Shown: positions 7,097 through 14,530 of the stretch, one piece after another
Numbering within the stretch: the stretch's first letter is position 1
Layout: the number at the start of each line of letters is the position of its first letter
Assembly (NCBI GenBank): GCA_036395835.1
Contig: DASWCW010000301.1
Coordinates: 1-17,124 of the forward strand
Direction: 5' to 3'
Length of the DNA: 17,124 nucleotides
From: AP-16 sp036395835
GTDB taxonomy: Bacteria > Pseudomonadota > Alphaproteobacteria > Rhizobiales > Xanthobacteraceae
Made by a program: the position numbers and the translations under genes
The notes under the pieces: model-generated
Databases searched by the model: none
Told to the model about the DNA's origin: nothing
What the model saw: only the letters and a program-made list of their open reading frames with translations

Positions 7097-8863
7097 TCAC
7101 GTCGAGCCGATGTAGAACCGGGCGCTGAGCTCGAGAAACGTCTCGGGCCCGTGATGGATGGTGTTGCGGGCGAAATAGGGCGGCACCGCCATGTCCGGGA
7201 CGATGAAGCCGTCGCGCGCCGGAATGTGCAGAAGGTCGGTGCGGCTGGCGAGATCGAGCTCCAATGCTTCGCCGGCGCGGATCACCGCCGCTGCCGGGGT
7301 GAGGCTGAAGCGCAGCAGTACCGGCTCGTTCGGGCGAAGCGGCTGCCGCGTCGCGGTGTCGATCGCGATCTCGCAGCGGCTGCCGCGCTCGGCATCGACC
7401 GCGCGCGTCGCCGGGCGAAGGTGCCCCATGGCGAGCGGGTGGCGCCGGCCCTCGCGATCGACGCGATCGAGCCGCGCGACGATATAGGAATCGATCTCCG
7501 AACAGGCGTACTTGAGCTGCAGCGTGACCGGGCCCGCGAGCTCGAAATCCTCCTGCGCGACGAAGCGAAAGCGCCGCCGCTGCGGCTCGGTTCGATCGAA
7601 CCCGGGCAGGACCGCGATCCCGCGCGGCACCGAGAGCCAGGAACTCTCGGCGTTCGCCGGCACCGCGGCGGCGAGACTGCCGGCGTCGCCGGCGAGCTGC
7701 GGACCGAGGTGCCATCTCACCGCCTCGGAATCGGCCGGCGGAAAATCATCGGCGCCCGCCCAGTCCGCGGTCCCCTCGCGCCAATAGCGCACCCGGGGTT
7801 GCTGGGCGTAGCCGTTGTCGATGCCTTTGACCGCGTAGTCGAAGAACGCCAATGCCTCGAGCTGCCACGAATAGACCGGCAATTCGTATTCGGGCGGACC
7901 GAGGATCAGCCATTTGCGGTTCGAGCCGGCGCGCCCGTAGAGCTCGTAGGCGCCGAACTGGTGGAGCGCGACCAGCCCGGGGTTCTGCACCACGACGAAG
8001 GGCACGTCGATCTGATGCAGGATCGCGGCGGGTCCTGCACTGATCGGCGGTGTGATGGTTTGCGTCGCATCGGTCATCAGCGCGACGTACCAGGGGAGCA
8101 CCTCGGGCGCGACCCGGCGCCGCTTGAAGCTTTGCATGATGCGGTCGATGCGGGGCTGCAGCAAATAGCGCCAAAGCCATGGCCGATTGAGCAAATGGCT
8201 CGAGGCGGCGCGCACGATCGGCGGGATTTTCCGGCGCATGCCGGAGGCCGTGAAATTCGCGCCGAGCCACAGCGAAAGAAAATCGGCGTTGAACACGCCG
8301 CCGTAGCGGAACAGCTGCCGGCGATAATCGGTGCAGATCGCGTTGGCGAAGAAGGCGCGAAGCGCCGGTGGGCGGCGCGCCGCGACGGCGGGCTGGTTCA
8401 TGCCGTAATAGGACGTGCCGAACAGGCATACGTCGCCGTTCGACCAGGGTTGCTTCGCCGCCCAGGCGATGCAGGCGAAATGATCGTCGGTCTCCCGCTC
8501 GCACAGCCAGGGCTGCAGCCGGCCTTGCGAACGGCCGACCCCGCGTGCCGTCACGATCGCCTGCGCATAGCCGCGGTCGGTCGCGATCGGCGGCGCGCCG
8601 ATCTCGTTGCTGCCCCTGGGAACGCCGGTGGTGTGCAGATCGAGATTGTAGGGGGCGAACTGCAGGATCACCGGGTAGCGCCCCGCGCGCGCCGGCGTGT
8701 AGACGTCGGCTGCGAGCTTGACGCCGTCGGGCATCGCGATCGGAACGTCGGCAAGCAGCCGGCATCCCAGCCCCTGCTCGGCAACCGCGGCGGGCGTCCA
8801 GCCGGCGAGCTGGCGTTCGTTCAGCCGGGCATGGAGCGGAATGAGGTTGTCGAGCCAACGCAT
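7097..8863 (-). CDS. CocE/NonD-family hydrolase with atypical catalytic motifs
   Basis: The 588-residue product has the CocE/NonD (peptidase S15-like) layout. An N-terminal alpha/beta-hydrolase fold carries MPDGVKLAADVYTP (44-57), the nucleophile elbow FGTSYYGM with Ser151, and a C-terminal jelly-roll-like domain (about 385-588). Family members hydrolyse esters or amides. They usually carry an Asp in a GWxD-like strand and a His in a GPWxH motif. Here the matching segments read VVQNPGLVALHQ (291-302) and LILGPPEYELPV (319-330), so neither residue is where expected. The protein may be catalytically altered, use displaced residues, or act non-enzymatically. The start at 8863 lies 22 bases after the moxR stop. 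An upstream in-frame ATG at 8938 would overlap moxR and adds unlikely sequence. It is probably co-transcribed with moxR. Confidence 0.8.
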   Translation of the reverse strand: MRWLDNLIPLHARLNERQLAGWTPAAVAEQGLGCRLLADVPIAMPDGVKLAADVYTPARAGRYPVILQFAPYNLDLHTTGVPRGSNEIGAPPIATDRGYAQAIVTARGVGRSQGRLQPWLCERETDDHFACIAWAAKQPWSNGDVCLFGTSYYGMNQPAVAARRPPALRAFFANAICTDYRRQLFRYGGVFNADFLSLWLGANFTASGMRRKIPPIVRAASSHLLNRPWLWRYLLQPRIDRIMQSFKRRRVAPEVLPWYVALMTDATQTITPPISAGPAAILHQIDVPFVVVQNPGLVALHQFGAYELYGRAGSNRKWLILGPPEYELPVYSWQLEALAFFDYAVKGIDNGYAQQPRVRYWREGTADWAGADDFPPADSEAVRWHLGPQLAGDAGSLAAAVPANAESSWLSVPRGIAVLPGFDRTEPQRRRFRFVAQEDFELAGPVTLQLKYACSEIDSYIVARLDRVDREGRRHPLAMGHLRPATRAVDAERGSRCEIAIDTATRQPLRPNEPVLLRFSLTPAAAVIRAGEALELDLASRTDLLHIPARDGFIVPDMAVPPYFARNTIHHGPETFLELSARFYIGST

Positions 8864-8885
8864 GGCCGGGCGGAGCACTCGAGGC

Positions 8886-9731
<846 letters not shown>

Positions 9732-9755
9732 CGGTCCTTGTTCCATGCGGATGAG

Positions 9756-9806
9756 AAAAAAAGCGGAGCTCCGCGTCGACCTTCAGATCTCCGCAGGGCC
9801 GCTTTT
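9756..9806 (-). promoter_or_regulatory. Terminator/attenuator-like structured leader of moxR
   Basis: On the plus strand a run of seven A (9756-9762) is followed by GCGGAG (9763-9768), CTCCGC (9769-9774), a second CTCCGC (9789-9794) and CCGCTTTT (9799-9806). Read in the moxR direction, AAAAGCGG can pair with CCGCTTTT over 8 bp. Alternatively, GCGGAG can pair with CTCCGC. Either stem runs into seven U, 25 bases before the moxR start at 9731. That resembles an intrinsic terminator with competing folds. Regulation is inferred; no transcript data are available. Confidence 0.35.
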
Positions 9807-9980
9807 GGCCACCCTATAGGGGCGCCATGAGGGCCGGCAAGCCGTGCCGCCGGTATGCGGTGCCGCCCGGCGGCCGGGCGGCGGATCCCCGCGAGCCGCG
9901 AGGCCGTGCCTCATTTTGGCTTCCGGTGGAAGGGGGAAAGATTCGCTTGCGATTCAAGGTGTTTTTCCGCAAACGGACAG

Positions 9981-10010
9981 TTGTCAGGCCATGGCCTCGG
10001 TGCTTATAAG
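9981..10010 (+). promoter_or_regulatory. Housekeeping-sigma-type promoter of dksA
   Basis: TTGTCA (9981-9986) matches the -35 consensus TTGACA at five of six bases. TATAAG (10005-10010) matches the -10 consensus TATAAT at five of six, with an 18-base spacer. Reading the -10 as TTATAA gives 17. Transcription would start near 10017, leaving a leader of about 43 bases before the dksA ATG. Confidence 0.55.
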
Positions 10011-10059
10011 CGTCCGCCGCGAGCGCAAGACTCGCGCCGGTTCAGTGCACGGAGTCGCG

Positions 10060-10476
10060 ATGCCCAGGGAGAAGCAAAATCATTATCGCCCTTCGGATCG
10101 GGAGCCCTTCATGAACGAGCGGCAGCGAGACTATTTCCGCGGCAAGCTGCAGGCGTGGCGGGAGGACATCCTACGAGAGGCGCAGGAAACGCTGCAGCAC
10201 CTGCAGGACGAGAACCAGAATCATCCGGACCTCGCCGACCGCGCCTCCTCAGAGACGGAGCGCGCGATCGAGCTCAGAGCACGCGATCGGCAGCGCAAGC
10301 TGATCGCCAAGATCGATGCTGCGCTGCAGCGGATCGACGACGGGACGTACGGTTTTTGCGAAGAAACCGGCGAGCCGATCTCGCTCAGGCGGCTGGAAGC
10401 GCGGCCGATCGCGACCTTGTCGATCGAGGCCCAGGAGCGCCACGAGCGGCGCGAGCGCGTCTACCGCGACGATTGA
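10060..10476 (+). CDS. dksA: RNA polymerase-binding transcription factor DksA
   Basis: This 138-residue protein matches DksA of Hyphomicrobiales. DksA enters the RNA polymerase secondary channel and, with ppGpp, reshapes transcription in the stringent response. The long coiled coil carries the tip residues D57, D60 and A62 in PDLADRA, equivalent to the functional DxxDxA of E. coli DksA. The zinc-finger region keeps one cysteine, C100 in GFCEETGEPISL; the other three positions are T103, S121 and A124. This is the single-cysteine, zinc-independent form known from alphaproteobacteria such as Rhodobacter. The ATG at 10060 follows GGAG by 5 bases and gives the expected length. Earlier in-frame starts lie in or before the promoter. 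It is monocistronic, followed by hairpins, and converges on the FliO-like gene. Confidence 0.93.
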   Translation: MPREKQNHYRPSDREPFMNERQRDYFRGKLQAWREDILREAQETLQHLQDENQNHPDLADRASSETERAIELRARDRQRKLIAKIDAALQRIDDGTYGFCEETGEPISLRRLEARPIATLSIEAQERHERRERVYRDD

Positions 10477-10485
10477 GGTTCTCTT

Positions 10486-10575
10486 TTCCCTCCCCGGAAG
10501 GGAGGGTCGCTGCCGAAGGCGGCGGGGTGGGGCGCCCCCTCCCGGCTCGTTGCGCGAGCCGAGGCCGCGAGCCTC
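10486..10575. repeat. Chain of hairpins between dksA and the FliO-like gene, dispersed-repeat type
   Basis: Four hairpins follow one another. CCCTCCC/GGGAGGG is at 10488-10506 (7 bp, 5-base loop). GCTGCC/GGCGGC is at 10509-10523, with one G-T wobble. GGCTCG/CGAGCC is at 10544-10560 (6 bp) and GAGGC/GCCTC at 10561-10575. GGGAGGG (10500-10506) can instead pair with a second CCCTCCC (10537-10543). The motif GGGAGGGTCG...GGCGGGGTGGGG looks like a repeat dispersed in alphaproteobacterial intergenic DNA. It lies between convergent stops and probably acts as a two-way terminator, though neither strand has a U-tract after the stems. Confidence 0.55.
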
Positions 10576-11578
10576 ACTCCTTGCCGATCGGGCGGCCCAA
10601 CAGGCTCGCCATCTCCTGCTCGAGGCTGTCGACCACCGATTTCGGCTTGGCGTCCGGCTGGCCCGGATGCGCGGCCTCGGAGGAGGCCGCACGCGGCGCT
10701 TCCGGCTTTGCGGCCGGTTTTCCGGCCTCGCGAACGGCGGGCGGGGCGCCGAACGGAACCGGGGTGGGCCGCGGGGTTTCCGCGGGCATGGGCCGCGCAA
10801 GGGTCGGCTCGATTCGAGCTTGGCCCGGCGCAACCGGCCGCCGCAATGCCGCTTCGAGACGTTGCGCCATGTCGGTGAGCTCGGCGTCGCTTGCCGGGGG
10901 CGCCGGAGGCATCTGGGGCGACACCCTCGGTTCGGCCGCGGGTTTCGCCGGCGTCAAGGGCGGCGCGGACCGCACCGGCATTTCCGGCGTGCGGGCGTAG
11001 GATTCCGCCGCAGCCGGCGGCCTGACGACAGATTCGGCGACGCGGTGCGGCTGCGGCGCAACCTCGGGTCTTGCCGTCGTTTCCGGGCGAGGGGACGCTT
11101 CATGCCGCAATGACGGCAAGTCGCTCCCGCGCGGCATGGCAGGCTCGGTTCGGTTCGTTTCGGCAGCCGTACGGCCGGGGCTTTCGCGCGCCGGCGGCGC
11201 TGGCGGCGGCGGCTCCGCGGCGGCCCGGGCCATGACTTCGGCAAGGCCTCCCGGGCGCGGCGCGGGCGCCTCCCGGGGCGAGGCCACCGGCACGGCGCGA
11301 ACGATGTTCTGCTCGATGACGACGTCGCTCGGGCCGCCGATCATCAGCAGATGCTCGACGTTGTCGCGACGGATCAGGACGAGCCGGCGACGGCCGTCGA
11401 CCGCGGCCGCGTCGATGACCGCGAGGCGCGGCTGGCGTCCGCGCGCCGCGCCCCCTCCGAGCCCGATCCCGCCGAAGCGGCGGATCGCCCAGAAGGTGAG
11501 CACGATCAGCGCCAGGACGATGAGAAACGCGATGAAGAATTGCGCGGCGGTCGATAGCTCGCCAAACAGGGTTCCCAT
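10574..11578 (-). CDS. FliO-like membrane protein with long Pro/Ala-rich tail
   Basis: This 334-residue protein has one membrane helix at about residues 12-32, preceded by a short N-terminus (MGTLFGELST). A small domain follows (about 50-95) with RLAVIDAAAVDGRRRLVLIR and EHLLMIGGPSDVVIEQNIVR. This matches FliO, which assists assembly of the FliPQR flagellar export gate. FliO proteins are usually 100-150 residues. Here about 240 more follow, rich in Pro, Ala and Arg and probably disordered, ending in a short ordered-looking piece (SLEQEMASLLGRPIGKE). The start has a GAGG ribosome site 9 bases upstream. No other flagellar gene is in view. It is divergent from cckA, whose phosphorelay controls flagellar genes in alphaproteobacteria. 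The FliO call rests on the membrane-plus-small-domain pattern and is moderate. Confidence 0.65.
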   Translation of the reverse strand: MGTLFGELSTAAQFFIAFLIVLALIVLTFWAIRRFGGIGLGGGAARGRQPRLAVIDAAAVDGRRRLVLIRRDNVEHLLMIGGPSDVVIEQNIVRAVPVASPREAPAPRPGGLAEVMARAAAEPPPPAPPARESPGRTAAETNRTEPAMPRGSDLPSLRHEASPRPETTARPEVAPQPHRVAESVVRPPAAAESYARTPEMPVRSAPPLTPAKPAAEPRVSPQMPPAPPASDAELTDMAQRLEAALRRPVAPGQARIEPTLARPMPAETPRPTPVPFGAPPAVREAGKPAAKPEAPRAASSEAAHPGQPDAKPKSVVDSLEQEMASLLGRPIGKE

Positions 11579-11892
11579 CGGTGCTTACCTCGTTACGCTA
11601 GCGGGCGGGCCGAGCCGGCGCCGGCCGATGCCAAAAGCCTGGACCGATCCCGCCGCTTGGTACGGCATCCGCTCGTCGAAAAAGGGCCATGCCCCATACG
11701 GAAACGGCCCATAGCACACTTTTTACGCTTCGGGCGGCAGATTGATGGCGAACGCTTCGCGCGATTCGCGTGAGCGGACCATGGCTCCAACCCGCCTGCT
11801 CCATTCCCGAGACGAAATCCACCGCCGTCATGATTTTCTTGCAGAGCCTGCGGCAGATAGTACTTATGCGTCAATCTGACGCCCGAATCGGC
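11579..11892. other. Divergent intergenic region between the FliO-like gene and cckA
   Basis: These 314 bases must hold promoters for both neighbours. Near cckA, TTGCAG (11839-11844) and TACTTA (11861-11866), 16 bases apart, are a weak promoter candidate. I found no TTAA-N7-TTAA CtrA box. A 77-codon minus-strand frame (11598-11831) lacks family resemblance and is not called. In-frame cckA starts at 11770 (GTG), 11830 and 11866 fall inside this region. Confidence 0.4.
11868..11882. promoter_or_regulatory. Short perfect inverted repeat at the cckA 5' end
   Basis: GCGTCA-ATC-TGACGC is a perfect 6-bp inverted repeat with a 3-base centre, 10 bases before the preferred cckA ATG. It could be a small hairpin in the leader or a protein site. 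If the upstream ATG at 11866 is the true start, it would be coding sequence instead. Confidence 0.25.
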
Positions 11893-14463
11893 ATGGCGAC
11901 CCAGGACCTGAGCGAGACCCCAAAGCTCGTGGAGCGCGGCGAGCGGGCCGGCAGCATCGGCATGGTGCTGCTTGTCGCGTTGGCCCTGATCGGGGCCGCG
12001 GTCGCCTTTCTGCTGATCGGACGCAACGACGCGCAGCCCTACATCCTGGCATTCTTGTCGGCGCTCGCGGTGATCGGCGTGTTCTCGTTGTTCGCGGGAG
12101 CCGCCGGGATTCTGCGCTTGCCCGGCAAGGATGCCGGCAATGCATTCGCGTCCGCGTCTGCGGAGGGCGCTCCCGACGCGATCGCGGTCACCGACCCGGG
12201 CGGGCGCGTGCTGTACGCCAACGAAGCATATCTGGCGCTCGTCAATGCGCCCGGCGCCAAGGACGTGCGGCCGGTGGAGCGAGTCTTCGTCGGCGATCCC
12301 GACGTCTCGGAGGCGGTCTATCGGCTGGCCAAGGCGGCCCGCGAAGGTCGGCGGCTGCAGGAGGAAGTGCGGCTCGCCGGGCCACCGCCGCGCTGGCTGC
12401 GGTTCCGGGTGCGCCCGCTCGGCGCAACGGCGAGCGCGGCGCGATCCACGGTGTGGAGCGTCGCCGATGTCACGCGCGATCGCGAACGCCAGGAGAACGT
12501 GTTTCAGGAGCTGCAGCATGCGATCGATTATCTCGATCATGCGCCCGCCGGGTTTTTCTCGGTCGATGCCGCGGGCGACGTCAGCTACCTCAACGCGACG
12601 CTGGCGAATTGGCTCGACCACGATCTGGCGCAGGTCGGCTCGGGCGGGCTCAAGCTGACCGATATCGTCGCCGGCGAGGGCGCCGCGCTGCTCACCACGC
12701 TCGCGGCGGCTCCCGGCGAAGTCAAAACCGAAGTGCTCGATCTCGATCTCAAGACCCGCGGCGGGCGCACGCTGCCGGCACGCTTGCTCCACAAGGTGGC
12801 GTTCGCGGCGGACGGCACGCCGGGCGCATCCCGCACGCTGGTGCTCAACCGCGCGCGCCAGGAGGCCGGCGATCCGCAACGCGCCGCCGAAGTGCGCTTC
12901 GTGCGATTTTTTCACAATGCGCCGATGGCAATCGCCACCGTCGACCGCGAAGGCCGGATCGCCCGCGCCAATGCGCCGTTCGCGCGACTCCACCACAGCG
13001 TCGGCAAGGGCGAATCGCTGCCGGCGGAGGGCCGTTCCATCCTCGCGGTCGTCGCCGAGCGCGACCGGGCGGGGCTCGCCGCCGCGATCGGCCGCGCCGC
13101 CGACGGCCAGGGCGAGATCGCTCCGCTCGATGCGGCGCTCGCCGGCGACGCCAATCGCTCGGCGCGCTTCTACGTGTCCGCGGTCGAGAAGGACGAGCAC
13201 GACGGCGAGGCGGCGATCGTCTATGCGGTCGAGACCACCGAGCAGCGGGCGCTGGAAGCCCAGTTCACCCAATCGCAAAAGATGCAGGCGGTCGGTCAGC
13301 TCGCCGGCGGCATCGCCCACGATTTCAACAACGTGCTCTCCGCCATCATGATGGCGACCGATTTCCTGCTGAACGCGCATCGGCCGACCGATCCCTCGTT
13401 CCAGGACATCATGCAGATCAAGCAGAACGCCAACCGGGCGGCGAGCCTGGTGCGGCAATTGCTGGCGTTCTCGCGGCGCCAGACGCTGCGCTCGCAGGTG
13501 CTCGATCTCGGCGAGGTGCTCTCGGATCTGACCATGCTGCTGCGCCGGCTGATCGGCGAGAAGGTGACGCTCGAGGTCGTGCACGGGCGCGACGTGTGGC
13601 CGATCCGCACCGATCTCTCGCAGTTCGAGCAGGTGATCGTCAATCTCGCGGTCAATGCCAGGGACGCGATGCCCAACGGCGGCAAGCTGGAGATCAAGAC
13701 CCGAAACCTGAGCGAGGCGGAATGCGCGCGCCTGGCCTACAAGCCGATCACCCCGGGCGATTACGTGCTGATCGAGGTCGGCGACAGCGGCGAGGGCATC
13801 CCGCCGGAACACATCGACAAGATCTTCGAACCGTTCTTCTCGACCAAGGAGGTCGGCAAAGGCACCGGCCTCGGGCTTTCCACCGTCTACGGCATCGTCA
13901 AGCAGACCGGCGGATTCATCTTTCCGGAATCCGAGGTCGGCCGCGGCACCGTGTTTCGCATTTTCTTGCCGCGCCACATCCCTCGGGCCGAGGAGGCGGC
14001 CGCGGTCGAGGCGAGCAAGCTGGTGTTCGCCGGCGAGCAGACCAAAGCCCCGGCGGATCTCACCGGCCACGGCACCATCCTGCTGGTCGAGGACGAGGAG
14101 GGGTTGCGCGCGCTCAATGCCCGCGGGCTCTCCTCGCGCGGCTACACCGTGCTCGAGGCCGGCAACGGCGTCGAGGCCATGAAGGTGCTGGAGGATCGCT
14201 CCGGCGACATCGATCTCGTCGTGTCCGACGTGGTGATGCCGGAAATGGACGGGCCGACGCTGCTCGGCGAGATGCGCAAGCGCAATCCCGATCTCAAGAT
14301 GATCTTCGTTTCCGGTTATGCCGAGGATGCGTTCGAGAAGAATTTGCCGGACCGCGGCCAATTCGCCTTCCTGGCGAAGCCGTTCACGCTCAAGCAGCTG
14401 GTCGCCGCCGTCAAGGACACGATGGCGAGCTTGCCGCCGGCGCAGGAGGCCGGCTCGGAGTGA
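11893..14463 (+). CDS. cckA: Cell-cycle hybrid histidine kinase CckA
   Basis: The 856-residue protein matches CckA, the membrane hybrid kinase that feeds the ChpT-CtrA/CpdR phosphorelay controlling the alphaproteobacterial cell cycle, division and motility. Two membrane helices are at about 22-42 and 50-70. PAS-like regions span about 86-195, 206-320 and 330-450. The H box AGGIAHDFNNVLSAI contains phosphoacceptor H476. The ATP-binding domain shows NLAVNARDAMPNGG (584-597), GDSGEGIPPEH and GKGTGLGLS (656-663). The receiver domain has its acidic pair at E733-D734, phosphoacceptor D779 in SDVVMP and K829 in AKPF. Starts at 11770 (GTG), 11830 and 11866 are in frame; none has a clear ribosome site. 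I chose 11893 because it gives the expected short cytoplasmic N-terminus. Confidence 0.93.
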   Translation: MATQDLSETPKLVERGERAGSIGMVLLVALALIGAAVAFLLIGRNDAQPYILAFLSALAVIGVFSLFAGAAGILRLPGKDAGNAFASASAEGAPDAIAVTDPGGRVLYANEAYLALVNAPGAKDVRPVERVFVGDPDVSEAVYRLAKAAREGRRLQEEVRLAGPPPRWLRFRVRPLGATASAARSTVWSVADVTRDRERQENVFQELQHAIDYLDHAPAGFFSVDAAGDVSYLNATLANWLDHDLAQVGSGGLKLTDIVAGEGAALLTTLAAAPGEVKTEVLDLDLKTRGGRTLPARLLHKVAFAADGTPGASRTLVLNRARQEAGDPQRAAEVRFVRFFHNAPMAIATVDREGRIARANAPFARLHHSVGKGESLPAEGRSILAVVAERDRAGLAAAIGRAADGQGEIAPLDAALAGDANRSARFYVSAVEKDEHDGEAAIVYAVETTEQRALEAQFTQSQKMQAVGQLAGGIAHDFNNVLSAIMMATDFLLNAHRPTDPSFQDIMQIKQNANRAASLVRQLLAFSRRQTLRSQVLDLGEVLSDLTMLLRRLIGEKVTLEVVHGRDVWPIRTDLSQFEQVIVNLAVNARDAMPNGGKLEIKTRNLSEAECARLAYKPITPGDYVLIEVGDSGEGIPPEHIDKIFEPFFSTKEVGKGTGLGLSTVYGIVKQTGGFIFPESEVGRGTVFRIFLPRHIPRAEEAAAVEASKLVFAGEQTKAPADLTGHGTILLVEDEEGLRALNARGLSSRGYTVLEAGNGVEAMKVLEDRSGDIDLVVSDVVMPEMDGPTLLGEMRKRNPDLKMIFVSGYAEDAFEKNLPDRGQFAFLAKPFTLKQLVAAVKDTMASLPPAQEAGSE

Positions 14464-14530
14464 CCCCTCCGGGCAAGCGGGCAGACGCGGAGTGCGGCTC
14501 TCGCGCGCGCTATTCGGTCAGATCGCATCC

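Larger units (their letters stand above)
9732..10059. other. Divergent intergenic region between moxR and dksA
   Basis: These 328 bases separate two divergent genes. They hold a self-complementary structure near moxR (9756-9806) and a strong housekeeping-type promoter near dksA (9981-10010). An open frame runs in from 9844 into dksA, but it has no ribosome site and its sequence is unlike the DksA family, so I read the stretch as regulatory rather than coding. Confidence 0.6.

Noticed and set aside
9844..10059. N-terminal extension of DksA
   Set aside because: It crosses the strong promoter at 9981-10010, and the family length and ribosome site favour the ATG at 10060.
11598..11831. A 77-codon minus-strand frame between the FliO-like gene and cckA
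   Set aside because: It has no ribosome site or recognised family, and it sits in a region expected to hold two promoters. A real small gene cannot be wholly excluded.
11579..11892. CtrA binding site before cckA or the FliO-like gene
   Set aside because: I looked for TTAA-N7-TTAA and found only TTAC-like fragments (around 11584) at the wrong spacing.
11593..14361. A 922-codon minus-strand frame
   Set aside because: It lies almost wholly antisense to cckA, whose domains are unmistakable. Its His/Asp/Arg/Leu-rich composition is typical of a mirrored GC-rich gene.
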